Assembly: GCF_032191775.1 (NCBI RefSeq)
Contig: NZ_CP132507.1
Span: 1,141,001-1,205,000 of the forward strand
From: Rhodoferax mekongensis
GTDB lineage: Bacteria; Pseudomonadota; Gammaproteobacteria; Burkholderiales; Burkholderiaceae_C
DNA length: 64,000 nt
Direction of reading: 5' to 3'
The notes under the pieces were generated by a model. It made no database searches and was not told the origin of the DNA. It was given only the letters and a program-made list of their open reading frames with translations. Made by a program: the position numbers and the translations under genes. Shown piece by piece: positions 46,195 to 55,780 of this stretch; positions within the stretch are counted from its first letter, which is position 1, and every line of letters begins with the position of its first letter.

Positions 46195-48242
46195 GGGGTG
46201 GGATTATCGCCGCCGGCTTCAGGCGCTTCGTTCACATCCACCGCAATCGCGATCGGGCCGGCCACCTCGTCGTCGCCGTCGTCCTCTTCGTCCTGGTTGT
46301 CGGCTTCCACCGGAGCATCCAGACGTTCCAGCACCGTGCCTTGCACATCCAGGGTGATGAGGTCCATCTCCCCCAGCTTGACGCGCACCTTGGCGTGGCG
46401 GGGCAGTCCCTGCGCACCCAGGACGGGCAGCACCAGCGGAATGTCGTCCGCGCGCACCATGCCGTCTTTGAACAGGCTGGCGGTGAGCTCGGTGATGCCG
46501 TGCTGCTGCGCGTAACGCATGGTCCAGAACCGCTCCATGGCGCCCTGATAGCCGTTGTAGGCGCTGTAGGCCGCATCAAACGACGAGATGATGGCGAACA
46601 GCTCCGCGTCCTTAGGCTTAAAGGGGGCGACCAAAGCCGCCGTCTTGCCATGGCGGGCACAGGCAATGATCTGCCACTGGTTGACCAGGTCGGTGTAGCG
46701 GCGCAGTGGCGAGGTCGCCCACGAATACGCTTTGACGCCGATACCCGCATGCGGCAAGGCCTTGGTGCCCATGCGTACCTTGACGCCGGGTGCCAGCGAT
46801 GCCTGGCTTCGGTAGATGCCGGGCACGCCCATCTCGGCGAGCCAGCTGCCCCAGGTGCTGTTGGCCAGAATCATGGCTTCGGCCACGATCAGGTCCAGCG
46901 GGGCGCCGCGCTGGCGGATGCTGATGAGCACCGTCTCGTCGCCTTGCGGCTCAGCGCCGTCGTTGCCTTGCAGGCGGAAGTTGTAGTCCGGGCGGTTGAA
47001 GGTCTCGGGTTTGCCGCGCACGATCTCGCGCTTGGCTTTCAGGTCGCGCGCCAAGCGGTGCAAAAATGATAGCTGCTCGCGCAGACCTGCTGCGGGCTGG
47101 ACGTCATTGTCATGGTTAAACGACGCGTCGGTCAGCCACTGCTCGGTGACCACGCTGTCGAGCTGGTCGTGGCGCAGATTGTGGGCAATCGGCACACGTT
47201 CCAGCTTGGTCTCGCTGTTGGTGATCTCCAGCGTCTCCTCGTTGAAGGTGACATAGAGCGAGACGGACGGGCAATCCCTCCCTTCCATCAGGGTGTAGGT
47301 CTGCACTACCTCGTCGGGCAACATGGTGACCTTGTAGCCCGGCATGTACACCGTGGACAGGCGGGCGCGGCCCAGCACGTCCACCGGGCTGCCGGGCTGC
47401 ACGGCCAGGCCGGGCGCGGCGATGTGGATGCCCACGGTCACGGTGCCGGAGCCCAGGCCTTGCACGCTCAGGGCGTCGTCAATTTCAGTGGTCTGGGAAT
47501 CGTCAATCGAAAAGGCCTGTAAGGCCGCCACCGGCAACTCGTCGGCAATGGCGGGTGCGCTAATGGCGGGAAAGCCGGTGCCCTTGGGGAAGTTCTCCAG
47601 CAAAAAGCGTTTCCAGTGGAACAGGTAGGGCGAAGCAATCGCACCGGCCTTTTGCAGCAGATCAAGAGGCGCAATGTGGGTGGTCCGGCTGGCCTCGACC
47701 ACGGCCTTGTACTCAGGGGCGTTCTTGTCCGGCTTGAACAGGATCTTGTACAGCTGGTCCTTGATAGCCTGCGGGCAGCTGCCCGCAGCCAGCTCTTGGG
47801 CCCAATGGTTGATTTGCTCGGCAATCAGGCGCTTTTTCTCAATCGCAGCCAAAGCCTGGGCAATGATTTCGGCAGGCGCCTTTTTGAAGCGACCTTTGCC
47901 AGCACGGCGGAAGTAGTGCGGGGTGTCGAACAGCTTGAACAGCATGCCCGCCTGCTCCGCCTGGCTGGCTTGGGCGGAAAAGTAGTCTTTGGCCAGGTCC
48001 GCGAAGCCGAACTCTTCGTCGGGCGCGAACTCGTAGGCCATATCCAGCTCGATGCCGGCTGCCTGCGCTTGGGCGGCCGCAACGAACTCCGCCGGAGCGG
48101 GCTTTTCAAACTTGATCAGGATGTTGGCGCCCTTGACTTTGACGCGCTTGCCGGAATCCAGCTCCACCTGCGCAGAGGCTTCCGCCTCGGACAGGACACG
48201 GCCGGCCATGAATTTTCCGGCTTCTTCAAACAGTACAAACAT
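46191..48242 (-). CDS. RNB-domain exoribonuclease (RNase II/R family)
   Basis: A 683-residue 3'-5' exoribonuclease homologue. N-terminal OB-like region from MFVLFEEAGKFMAGRVL. The RNB catalytic centre is seen in AFSIDDSQTTEIDDALSV, whose Asp cluster would bind Mg. RARLSTVYMPGYKVTMLPDE and the ATSPLRRYTDLVNQ signature follow, with a short acidic C-terminal tail (DNQDEEDDGDDE). Residues about 378-396 (including LREQLSFLHRL) lie in an antisense copy of the 55-bp element. Start at 48242 chosen by family fit; the frame remains open upstream to 48353. Which of RNase II or R it replaces is unclear. Confidence 0.88.
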   Translation of the reverse strand: MFVLFEEAGKFMAGRVLSEAEASAQVELDSGKRVKVKGANILIKFEKPAPAEFVAAAQAQAAGIELDMAYEFAPDEEFGFADLAKDYFSAQASQAEQAGMLFKLFDTPHYFRRAGKGRFKKAPAEIIAQALAAIEKKRLIAEQINHWAQELAAGSCPQAIKDQLYKILFKPDKNAPEYKAVVEASRTTHIAPLDLLQKAGAIASPYLFHWKRFLLENFPKGTGFPAISAPAIADELPVAALQAFSIDDSQTTEIDDALSVQGLGSGTVTVGIHIAAPGLAVQPGSPVDVLGRARLSTVYMPGYKVTMLPDEVVQTYTLMEGRDCPSVSLYVTFNEETLEITNSETKLERVPIAHNLRHDQLDSVVTEQWLTDASFNHDNDVQPAAGLREQLSFLHRLARDLKAKREIVRGKPETFNRPDYNFRLQGNDGAEPQGDETVLISIRQRGAPLDLIVAEAMILANSTWGSWLAEMGVPGIYRSQASLAPGVKVRMGTKALPHAGIGVKAYSWATSPLRRYTDLVNQWQIIACARHGKTAALVAPFKPKDAELFAIISSFDAAYSAYNGYQGAMERFWTMRYAQQHGITELTASLFKDGMVRADDIPLVLPVLGAQGLPRHAKVRVKLGEMDLITLDVQGTVLERLDAPVEADNQDEEDDGDDEVAGPIAIAVDVNEAPEAGGDNPTP
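47056..47110 (+). repeat. 55-bp interspersed element, copy h
   Basis: The centre AGCTGCTCGCGCA is perfect. The left block ends ATGAT as in copy l, and the right block has GCGGGCTGGACG. It lies antisense and in frame in the RNB ribonuclease gene. The left half is more diverged than in other copies. Confidence 0.6.
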
Positions 48243-48297
48243 AGGGGGAGATTGTCCCCGCAAAACTACCCGCTCCGGATGCAGGGGCTTGCACCCC

Positions 48298-48900
48298 TCA
48301 TTTGTTCGGGGGCAGCCCCATAAACCGGGCGAAATCCGGCAGGTATTCCTCAAAACCGGTCAGGGCATGGTCCCCGCCTTCCAGCAGCGTGACCTGCGTG
48401 TGGCCGTAGCGGGCATGCATTTCGCGCCAGTCCAGTACCTCATCCCCTTTGGCCAGGAGGGCGCGGTAGCGCTGTGGGTGCTGCAATTCGCCGACCTGCA
48501 GGGTGCGCAGCTCGTCTACATATTCGGGCAAAAAGAAAAAGCTTTCCTCAGGGGCATGCCATTGGCGGTTCTCGCCTATGTATTTGCCCAAATCCCGTGC
48601 AGGGTCCACTGCCGGGTTGATCAGCATGGCCCGACATTCTGTGGCCTCGGCTATGTGGGTGGCATAGAAGCCACCCAGCGAGGAGCCGACGACCGCCATG
48701 CTGTCGCGCGGCCAATCCGCAATACCGTTCAACAACAGCTCCATCGCTGCCCTTGGTGAGGGGGGCAGCTGCGGGCACCACCAATGCACCTGCGGGTGCT
48801 GCTGCGCCATGTACGCCGCCATGGCCTGTGCTTTGTGCGAATGAGGCGACGAGCGGAAACCGTGAAGGTAGAGGAGGTGGGTGACGGACGCAGTGGACAT
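48298..48900 (-). CDS. YqiA-like esterase (alpha/beta hydrolase)
   Basis: A 200-residue alpha/beta hydrolase. Oxyanion motif LLYLHGFRSSPHSHKA near the start, nucleophile S74 in VVGSSLGGFYAT, a later Asp (KGDEVLDW), and the catalytic His in LEGGDHALTGF. This matches the YqiA/UPF0227 family of short-acyl esterases; physiological substrate unknown. The ATG at 48900 fits the family N-terminus. It ends 55 nt before the RNB ribonuclease start, in the same direction. Confidence 0.87.
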   Translation of the reverse strand: MSTASVTHLLYLHGFRSSPHSHKAQAMAAYMAQQHPQVHWWCPQLPPSPRAAMELLLNGIADWPRDSMAVVGSSLGGFYATHIAEATECRAMLINPAVDPARDLGKYIGENRQWHAPEESFFFLPEYVDELRTLQVGELQHPQRYRALLAKGDEVLDWREMHARYGHTQVTLLEGGDHALTGFEEYLPDFARFMGLPPNK

Positions 48901-48916
48901 GCCCGAGATGGTAAGG

Positions 48917-48944
48917 GCGAAAAAAAGCCCCGCAGCTGCGGGGC
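48917..48944 (-). terminator. Rho-independent terminator of the lipoprotein gene
   Basis: Perfect palindrome GCCCCGCAGCTGCGGGGC (48927-48944) followed on the minus strand by a run of seven T, located 28 nt after the lipoprotein stop. Confidence 0.85.
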
Positions 48945-48971
48945 CGGTACTTGTGGGGTGGGCGCCGCGTG

Positions 48972-51053
48972 TCAGGGGAGTTGCTTGGTCCAAACCGCCT
49001 GATTGCCGAGTGCCGTCGTTACTACCCGGATGTATGCCGCTGTGGCAGATCCAGAGTATCCAAACCCGTTGTTGCCAAAGTTGGATGCAATAGATTCAGG
49101 TGCGTTGAAGGTACATGTGGTCTCCCTGCTGGCTCCGATGGGAGGTTGTTCTGCCCCCAGGATGGGGGTGTTGCCATTCCATACCTGAATCCCGCAATGT
49201 TCCACGCGTGAGCCATATGCGCTTCCCTGTGTGTAATTGAAGGTGATTTGCCCGGTAAGGTCTGTGTCGTGCAATGCCTGCACGCTGGCAAAACTAGACG
49301 GGGTGGTTGCTCCCAACGTGGCGAAGATATTGCTGGCATTGCTTTGCGCAAACGTCTTCGAAATGGGGACTGCGCTTGTCTGGAACGGGAAAACGCTCAC
49401 GACAGTGGTCGAGTTGCTGGATACGGTCCAGAGGTATATTTTTCCCGGAGCGGTCTGCGTTTCGTCTATGCAAGGTGTGCCTGCGGCTGGTGGTGTTGTC
49501 AAAGCGGCCAAATCCTGACAACTTTCTATGGCATCACTTCCAGTCCCATAGTAAGCCTGCCCCTCTGCCAGAACCAAAGCAGCGGTGTTGGGATTCTGAA
49601 CCAGTTTGACCCGGGTCGATGCACCTACCGGGGTGCTGGCGTTGCCGCTATAAACAGCCAGTCCTGCCCCACGCACTGTCACAAACGCGTTGGCACCTCC
49701 CACAGCGATGGCTTTGGCTTTTTCCATATGGAACGGCCAACTGCGTGTGTAGGTGCCATTCGCGTTGCGGTTGATGCGTGCGTTCATGTGCGGAGCGGCT
49801 TGACTCTGGCTGCCCGCCATTTTCCAACCACCCGCGCATCCTGAATAAGCACTACCCTTGATCATCTTCATGAGCCAAGTACCCGCATCCCCTGATGCCC
49901 GGACCTTGATCCACGCCGAGCCACTGGCACTGTCATAGGCGGTAGTGCTGCGGCTGTTAAAGATGGTCCGCTGAGAGCTTCCGAAATTGGCATTGTTGTT
50001 ACTGGTGTCAATCTGGCTGATTTCGCCTGCGCTGAAGGGCGACATGTCTTTGGGCGCAAACCCGGCGACGTCCAGTTTGAACCCCTCGATGACCTGTGAG
50101 CCGCCATCAGAAAAGGCAGACGCAAAGCTTGATTGTGTCAATTGCGCATGCGTAAAGGTAGCATCCAAAAATTCGGTCACCCTGCTGAGCGATGGCGCAG
50201 AGAGGGGCGCTGCATACAAAGCGTTAAAGGCTGAAAAGCAGGTCTTGATTTCAGAAAGTGCGGTATTGGCGGCATCCGCTGCAGTTGCCTCGGTGGAAGA
50301 GGCCGGCGTTGGAGCTGTGGTCGCCGTAGCCCCGGCAGTTGCTGGTAAGGTGACGCTTCCAATTTGGGTGTTGGTTGCAATCAGGGTGACGGTCGCCATG
50401 TCCGACTGTGCGGTGGCAGGAGTCACGGAAATCTGGTCCAGCACTTTGTCCATGCCCGTGCCGTTAGCGGTGAAGGCGCCCGTGAGGGGGTTTGCGTTTC
50501 CCGGGTTGATGGTGCTGATCATGTTCATCACATCGCTCACGGCGGCGTTCAGCTTGCTGCTGTTTGCCGCGTCACTCAGTGCCGTCAGACAGGCCGCAGG
50601 CGCTGTGGTTGATGGTGAGACGGGCGTACAAAGGTCGCTCAAGGTGCTACCTGCCGGGCGACCTGCGGCGGTGGAAACAATAAGGTCTGTGAGCGGAGTG
50701 ATGTTGACGGTTTGGCCCACTGAAGTCGCCACGGAGGTTAGGACAATCTGCTTGCCCCCTGATGTGCCCGTGATACTCAAGATAAACGGAGCAGCCATCC
50801 CGGACACATCCACTGTGAATGCCCCCGTGCCGCTTGTCGTTGCAGCTGGTGAGATTTTCCCGTTCACGTCGATCGCGTAAACCGTTCCGGAAATGGCTGC
50901 GCCGACTGCCGCCGTACCTGTCAATGTACTGCTAGAGGTAGAGCTACCTCCACTACCACTACCACTACCACTCCCACCTCCACCACATGCCGCCAATACA
51001 AGGGCGCTCAGTAGGTTCAATGCAAATACTTTCGATCGAAAAAGTCGGGACAT
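48972..51053 (-). CDS. Large secreted lipoprotein, Gly/Ser linker and carboxypeptidase-regulatory-like fold
   Basis: A 693-residue lipoprotein. Signal sequence MSRLFRSKVFALNLLSALVL with lipobox ALVLAAC (Cys23), then a GGGGSGSGSGSGG linker. The N-terminal beta domain (GAAISGTVYAIDVNGKI) resembles carboxypeptidase-regulatory-like/DUF4382-type folds, followed by helical and beta-rich regions ending in SIASNFGNNGFGYSG. No enzyme motif recognised. The start at 51053 is supported by GGAG and the lipoprotein signal; frames extend to 51230 without a signal peptide. It is divergent from a response regulator and may belong to its signalling pathway (inference). Confidence 0.75.
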   Translation of the reverse strand: MSRLFRSKVFALNLLSALVLAACGGGGSGSGSGSGGSSTSSSTLTGTAAVGAAISGTVYAIDVNGKISPAATTSGTGAFTVDVSGMAAPFILSITGTSGGKQIVLTSVATSVGQTVNITPLTDLIVSTAAGRPAGSTLSDLCTPVSPSTTAPAACLTALSDAANSSKLNAAVSDVMNMISTINPGNANPLTGAFTANGTGMDKVLDQISVTPATAQSDMATVTLIATNTQIGSVTLPATAGATATTAPTPASSTEATAADAANTALSEIKTCFSAFNALYAAPLSAPSLSRVTEFLDATFTHAQLTQSSFASAFSDGGSQVIEGFKLDVAGFAPKDMSPFSAGEISQIDTSNNNANFGSSQRTIFNSRSTTAYDSASGSAWIKVRASGDAGTWLMKMIKGSAYSGCAGGWKMAGSQSQAAPHMNARINRNANGTYTRSWPFHMEKAKAIAVGGANAFVTVRGAGLAVYSGNASTPVGASTRVKLVQNPNTAALVLAEGQAYYGTGSDAIESCQDLAALTTPPAAGTPCIDETQTAPGKIYLWTVSSNSTTVVSVFPFQTSAVPISKTFAQSNASNIFATLGATTPSSFASVQALHDTDLTGQITFNYTQGSAYGSRVEHCGIQVWNGNTPILGAEQPPIGASRETTCTFNAPESIASNFGNNGFGYSGSATAAYIRVVTTALGNQAVWTKQLP

Positions 51054-51193
51054 GGAAGCTCCGTGGTTGAAATCGGTAGCTTTGAGTTTTCCGGCTTCTG
51101 CTGCTTTTTGATATCCCATGAATATGTGATTCCAGCGACGCCTGCATCGCGCTATGCTCAAGCCTCCGTTTGGCTTGCTGGAGCGTACGACCC

Positions 51194-51889
51194 GTGTGGC
51201 GTGTTCTGATCGTTGAAGACGACCCGTCAACCCGTGACTTCTTTGCGCGGAGTGTCGTCGCCTGCCCGGAGTTGCGCTTGGCGGCTGCCTTGGCCTCGGT
51301 CGCTCAGGCTAGGGAGTGGCTGGTAGCTCATTCGCCCTCCATCGATGTGCTCTTGACGGACTTGGGCCTACCCGATGGAAGCGGCTTGGAGGTGATACGT
51401 CTGGTACGCACCCTGAACCCGGCCTGTGAACCTCTGGTGATTTCCATGTTCGGTGATGAAGACAATGTATTGGCCAGCATTGAGGCCGGTGCTCTTGGGT
51501 ATATCCACAAAGACTCAGCTCCCGCGGACGTAGCCCAGACGATTCTGGACATGCGCGCGGGAGCGTCTCCGATTTCACCCATGATCGCTCGCCGTGTGCT
51601 GGCGCGTTTCCGGGGCAACGCTTCGTCTTTGGTGCCCAATCCGGTCTTGTCGCCGGTTACATCTGCGCAAGCAGCTCCTGAAAAGATAGCGGATGAGGTG
51701 ATATTGACCCCCAGCGAACAGGAAGTTTTGGGCCTGATCGCCCGCGGGTTTTCGTACGCAGAAATCGCCCGTTTGCGCGGTACCAGCGTACACACCGTGC
51801 AAACGCATATCAAAAAGCTCTATGCAAAATTGAGTGTGAATTCCAAGAATGCGGCTGTGTTTGAAGCAACCCGGATGGGCTTGCTGTGA
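51194..51889 (+). CDS. LuxR/NarL-family response regulator
   Basis: A 231-residue two-component regulator. The receiver domain has VLIVEDDPSTRDF, phospho-acceptor D56 (VLLTDLGLPDG) and Lys in GYIHKDSA. The C-terminal LuxR-type HTH reads LTPSEQEVLGLIARGFSYAEIA. The linker between them (about 148-166, with VTSAQAAPEKIA) is encoded by an antisense copy of the 55-bp element. GTG at 51194 is the likely start (VWRVLIVEDD); a TTG at 51170 is also in frame. The stop overlaps the GTG of the histidine kinase gene, so the pair is coupled. Confidence 0.9.
   Translation: MWRVLIVEDDPSTRDFFARSVVACPELRLAAALASVAQAREWLVAHSPSIDVLLTDLGLPDGSGLEVIRLVRTLNPACEPLVISMFGDEDNVLASIEAGALGYIHKDSAPADVAQTILDMRAGASPISPMIARRVLARFRGNASSLVPNPVLSPVTSAQAAPEKIADEVILTPSEQEVLGLIARGFSYAEIARLRGTSVHTVQTHIKKLYAKLSVNSKNAAVFEATRMGLL
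51637..51691 (-). repeat. 55-bp interspersed element, copy i
   Basis: On the minus strand this reads CGCTATCTTTTCAGG, AGCTGCTTGCGCA, then a more diverged right block (GATGTAACCGGCG). It lies in the receiver-to-HTH linker of the response regulator. Confidence 0.7.
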
Positions 51890-53730
51890 CAAAAACGGCA
51901 TTCATTCGGGCATGCAAATGGGCGTTTCTGGCGTGCGTACTTTTGCTGCACTCTGTACGTGCGCAGGAAGTACGTTTTGACAACGCGACAATTACCACGA
52001 TGATGGAGGGCGTTACAGCGAGGGACGTGGTGACTTTGCCGTTTCGCTGGGACTTGCAATATCCCGGGCATGCCGGCCACGCCAATCTGGAGTTTGAATT
52101 CATGAAGGCTCAGTTGCCGCCGGCGCCCTGGGGCTTGTACTTGCCGAAGATTGGCACCGCTTACGTAGTCACACTCAATGGTGCCGTCATTGACCACGAC
52201 GGTAGCATGGAACAGTATGGTGGCGAGGACACTGGGAAAGGCCCGCGCCTGATTGCTGTGCCCGACGAGCTCGTCAGGTCCCACAATGTTCTGAACATCC
52301 GCGTGCGTGCTGATAGTGGCCGAAAAGCGGGGGTAAGTACAGTGGTCCTTGGCGGATGGACGGAGACGCAGGCTCAGTATTGGCAATACTGGCGGTTCCG
52401 TACGCTGGGCCTGATCGCCGTCGTCATCTTCAACCTCTTGATCGGAACCCTTTGCTTTGCACTGTGGCTGACGCAACCCGGCTATTTGGGTGGGATGGAG
52501 GAGCGGCGCGACCCCTTGTACCTGCTCAGCGCTTTGGCTGAATTTTGTTGGGCGCTGCGTGTTTCAGATTCATTGATCGCTACTCCCCCTTTGCCCTGGC
52601 CGGTATGGGGCACAGTACCTGTCCTAGCTTTGGGTGCCTGGGGTTGCCTGACGGCGCTTTTTTGCATGGAGGTGGTGCGATGGCGGAACGCCCGGTGGGC
52701 ACCGGCCTTGCGCGCTTGGATGGCTTGCCTGATGCTGGCCGGGGTGGTGATGGTGACCTGGGGATTGGTGTGGGGCGTGCCTGCGTTGGTGACAGTGTGG
52801 TACGCCCTGACTGGCTTAACCTTTCTGGTCTTCAGCATGGTGTTTACCAAGCGCAGCTTCGGACGGGGTGGCACGCTGGCGGGCCGTTTATTGGCTGGGG
52901 CGGTTCTGCTGAACGCGGCGGTGGGCATTGCCGATCTGGTGCGTTTGCGAACCAGTGCAGGCACGGGGGATGTGTCGGCGCTTTATTACTCCTCCATGTT
53001 GTTCGGCATGGTGATTGGCTACATCGTGATCGCACGCTTTCGCAGTGCCAGTGCCCGAGCACGGGAGCTGCTGCAGACTTTGGAGCAGCGCGTCCGGGAC
53101 AAAGAGGCCGAATTGAGTGCCAGTTACGCCCAGTTGACCGAACAATCCAAAGAGCAAGCGAGGGTTGCCGAGCGGACCCGAATCCTCAGGGACATGCACG
53201 ATGGTGTGGGTTCCCACATCAGTGCAGCGATCCGCCAGCTGGAAGGTGGCCTGTCCCCCAAGGAGGACGTGTTGCAGACATTGCAGGAGTCCATGGATCA
53301 GCTCAAACTTTCCATAGATTCCATGCATCTGCCGGCGGGTGATATCAATTCGGTGCTAGCCAATGTGCGATACCGGATGGAGCCGCGTCTGGTGTCCTCA
53401 GGCATCAGCGTGGCTTGGGATGTGGACTGGCTACCATTGATCAGTCGCTGGGATGAAAAAGCCACACGGCAGTTGCAGTTCATGGTGTACGAGTGCATTT
53501 CGAATGTGCTGCAACACGCGCAGGCTTCAGAGATCCGTATCCGAGCTCACCAGGAGGCGGCACTCGCGGTCGTCACCATCATTGATAACGGCCGTGGGTT
53601 TGACGTCGAATCCGGAGGCCAACGCGGGCTGCAGACTCTGCGCCAACGCGCCCAATCCTTGGGGGCGCAACTGCAATTGCGCAGCCGGCCGGGTGAAACC
53701 TCGGTGGAGATCGCAGTAGCTTGGGGATAA
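51886..53730 (+). CDS. Sensor histidine kinase with 7TM-type sensor (NarX/DegS-like kinase core)
   Basis: A 614-residue membrane kinase. A signal peptide (about 1-25) and a periplasmic beta-rich domain to about residue 160 precede about seven transmembrane helices (165-385), resembling 7TMR-DISM sensors. A coiled coil (LLQTLEQRVRDKEAELSASY) leads to the HisKA_3 box (ILRDMHDGVGSHISAAIRQ), with the phospho-His in MHDGVG. The HATPase domain follows (QFMVYECISNVLQHAQ and IDNGRGFDVESGG). It pairs with the response regulator encoded directly upstream. Signal unknown. Confidence 0.88.
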   Translation: MTKTAFIRACKWAFLACVLLLHSVRAQEVRFDNATITTMMEGVTARDVVTLPFRWDLQYPGHAGHANLEFEFMKAQLPPAPWGLYLPKIGTAYVVTLNGAVIDHDGSMEQYGGEDTGKGPRLIAVPDELVRSHNVLNIRVRADSGRKAGVSTVVLGGWTETQAQYWQYWRFRTLGLIAVVIFNLLIGTLCFALWLTQPGYLGGMEERRDPLYLLSALAEFCWALRVSDSLIATPPLPWPVWGTVPVLALGAWGCLTALFCMEVVRWRNARWAPALRAWMACLMLAGVVMVTWGLVWGVPALVTVWYALTGLTFLVFSMVFTKRSFGRGGTLAGRLLAGAVLLNAAVGIADLVRLRTSAGTGDVSALYYSSMLFGMVIGYIVIARFRSASARARELLQTLEQRVRDKEAELSASYAQLTEQSKEQARVAERTRILRDMHDGVGSHISAAIRQLEGGLSPKEDVLQTLQESMDQLKLSIDSMHLPAGDINSVLANVRYRMEPRLVSSGISVAWDVDWLPLISRWDEKATRQLQFMVYECISNVLQHAQASEIRIRAHQEAALAVVTIIDNGRGFDVESGGQRGLQTLRQRAQSLGAQLQLRSRPGETSVEIAVAWG

Positions 53731-53738
53731 TCACCCCC

Positions 53739-54893
53739 ATGTCGTACCAATTTGGAAAAGTCCCCCTGCGCCAGCGCATTGCGCCCTGGTTTTCGGGGTT
53801 TGACGGGCCGTTAGCCTTTGCAGTCTTCATTCTGGCCTGTGCCGGGCTGCTGACCATGTATTCATCCGGCTTTGACCATGGCACCCGGTTTGAGGACCAT
53901 GCCCGTAACATGCTCATCGCGGGCACCATCATGTTTGTGGTGGCCCAAGTTCCACCCCAGCGCTTGATGCTCGTTGCAGTTCCGCTGTACACCGTGGGCG
54001 TGGCCTTGCTGATAGCGGTTGCCATTTTCGGAATCACCAAAAAGGGCGCCAAACGCTGGATCAATGTCGGCGTGGTGATTCAGCCGAGTGAAATTCTCAA
54101 GATCGCCATGCCGCTGATGTTGGCCTGGTGGTTCCAGAAACGCGAAGGCCAGTTGCGACCGCTTGACTTTGTGGTGGCTGGAGTGCTGCTGGCCGTTCCT
54201 GTGGGCCTGATCATGAAGCAGCCGGATTTGGGTACTTCGTTGTTGGTGCTTGCGGCCGGCATGGCGGTGATCTTTTTTGCCGGCATGAGCTGGAAACTGG
54301 TGATTCCGCCCCTGGCGATCGGAGTGATCGGTATCTTCCTGATCGTGGTCTTTGAGCCGCAGTTGTGTGCTGACGGCGTACGCTGGCCGGTGCTGCACGA
54401 CTACCAGCAGCAACGCATCTGCACCTTGCTGGACCCTACTCGCGACCCACTGGGCAAAGGCTTCCACATCATTCAGGGGATGATCGCCATCGGCTCGGGC
54501 GGTGTGACCGGCATGGGTTTCATGAAGGGCACGCAGACGCACCTGGAGTTCATTCCCGAGCGGACGACTGACTTTATCTTCGCAGCCTATTCGGAGGAGT
54601 TCGGCCTGATCGGCACCACCTTCCTGATCTGCGCCTTCATCTTCCTGATTCTGCGCGGCTTGGCCATTGCGCTGGAGGCGCCGACCCTGTTTTCCCGACT
54701 GTTGGCAGGTGCAGCCACCATGATCTTTTTCACCTACGCGTTTGTGAACATGGGCATGGTCAGTGGCATTCTGCCGGTGGTGGGTGTGCCTCTGCCCTTC
54801 ATCAGCTACGGCGGGACAGCCATGGTGACATTGGGGCTGGCGCTGGGCATCCTGATGTCAATCTCCAACTCCAAGCGCCTGGTCCAGTCATGA
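53739..54893 (+). CDS. rodA: Rod-shape peptidoglycan polymerase RodA
   Basis: A 384-residue SEDS glycosyltransferase with about ten helices, elongasome counterpart of FtsW. LLTMYSSGFDHGTRFEDH early, GAKRWINVGVVIQPSEILKI, catalytic Asp in KQPDLGTSLLVLAAG, ERTTDFIFAAYSEEFG, and VGVPLPFISYGGTAMVTLG. It usually follows mrdA/mreBCD in this family; here it follows a histidine kinase gene by 8 nt and overlaps the next gene by 4. ATG at 53739 chosen; an in-frame ATG at 53721 lies within the kinase gene. Confidence 0.95.
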   Translation: MSYQFGKVPLRQRIAPWFSGFDGPLAFAVFILACAGLLTMYSSGFDHGTRFEDHARNMLIAGTIMFVVAQVPPQRLMLVAVPLYTVGVALLIAVAIFGITKKGAKRWINVGVVIQPSEILKIAMPLMLAWWFQKREGQLRPLDFVVAGVLLAVPVGLIMKQPDLGTSLLVLAAGMAVIFFAGMSWKLVIPPLAIGVIGIFLIVVFEPQLCADGVRWPVLHDYQQQRICTLLDPTRDPLGKGFHIIQGMIAIGSGGVTGMGFMKGTQTHLEFIPERTTDFIFAAYSEEFGLIGTTFLICAFIFLILRGLAIALEAPTLFSRLLAGAATMIFFTYAFVNMGMVSGILPVVGVPLPFISYGGTAMVTLGLALGILMSISNSKRLVQS

Positions 54894-55780
54894 GTGCGCC
54901 TTTGCCGGTGACCGTGATCGGCGTCGGCAATATGGGCGGCGCCATGGCGCAACGCCTTTGCGCACTGGGCTGGACCCCATGGGTGCACGACATCGATGCG
55001 AGCAAGGTGCAGGGTGTGGTGCATTTCGGGGCTCTAGCGCTTGCGGATATTGCGCGGGCAGCTACTGAATCCATAGCAACCATCATATGCGTGGTCGATG
55101 CCAACCAGACCCGTGAAGTGCTGTTCGGCCCCGGAGGGCTGGCTCCGCATCTGCCTGCCGGGCATGTGGTGATCCTGTGCCCGACCATTGGACCGCAGGA
55201 TGCGGAAGACATTGCAGCGCAGCTGGCGACCACCGGTGTACTCACGCTGGATGCCCCTATGTCAGGCGGCCCTGCCCGTGCGAGGGAGGGCAGCATGAGC
55301 CTGATGGTGGCCGGCCCTGCGGCGGCGTGGGAACGCTGCCTACCGTTGCTCCAAGCGCTGTCGGCCAAGTTGTTTCATATCAGCGACCGGCCGGGTGATG
55401 GCGCACGGACCAAGCTGGTCAACAACCTGTTGGCGGGTATCAACCTCGTGGGGGCAGCCGAGGTCATGGCGCTGGCCGCCCGTTTGGGGCTGGACCAGAG
55501 GCGCACGCTGGATGTCATTGAACAGTCCAGTGGTCAAAGCTGGATCGGCAGCGACCGCATGCGTCGCGCCATTGCGGGCGATCTGGCTCCGCGCGCCCAC
55601 ATGACCTTGCTGGCCAAAGACACGCAACTCGCCTTGGACGCGGCATCGCAAGTTGGCTTTTCCGGCCCCCTGGGTGTCCATGCTTCTGCCTTGTTTGCAG
55701 CCGCAGTAGCCGCAGGTTTGGAAGGGCTGGACGATGCGGCTCTGCTGGAGTTTCTGCAGCGGCCTAAAATGGCCGGATGA
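54890..55780 (+). CDS. 3-hydroxyisobutyrate dehydrogenase-family oxidoreductase
   Basis: A 296-residue beta-hydroxyacid dehydrogenase. NAD(P)-binding GVGNMGGAMAQRL at the N-terminus, substrate motif DAPMSGGPARAREGSMSLM, and catalytic Lys in GARTKLVNNLLAG. It may reduce tartronate semialdehyde, hydroxyisobutyrate or a related acid; the exact substrate is not determinable. Residues about 46-63 (ALALADIARAATESIAT) are encoded by an antisense copy of the 55-bp element, between the second and fourth strands of the Rossmann fold. It overlaps rodA and tldD by 4 bp. Confidence 0.88.
   Translation: MSAPLPVTVIGVGNMGGAMAQRLCALGWTPWVHDIDASKVQGVVHFGALALADIARAATESIATIICVVDANQTREVLFGPGGLAPHLPAGHVVILCPTIGPQDAEDIAAQLATTGVLTLDAPMSGGPARAREGSMSLMVAGPAAAWERCLPLLQALSAKLFHISDRPGDGARTKLVNNLLAGINLVGAAEVMALAARLGLDQRRTLDVIEQSSGQSWIGSDRMRRAIAGDLAPRAHMTLLAKDTQLALDAASQVGFSGPLGVHASALFAAAVAAGLEGLDDAALLEFLQRPKMAG
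55024..55078 (-). repeat. 55-bp interspersed element, copy j
   Basis: On the minus strand this reads TGCTATGGATTCAGT, AGCTGCCCGCGCA, then a right block with AAGCGCTAGAGCCCC. In frame and antisense in the dehydrogenase gene. Confidence 0.85.
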
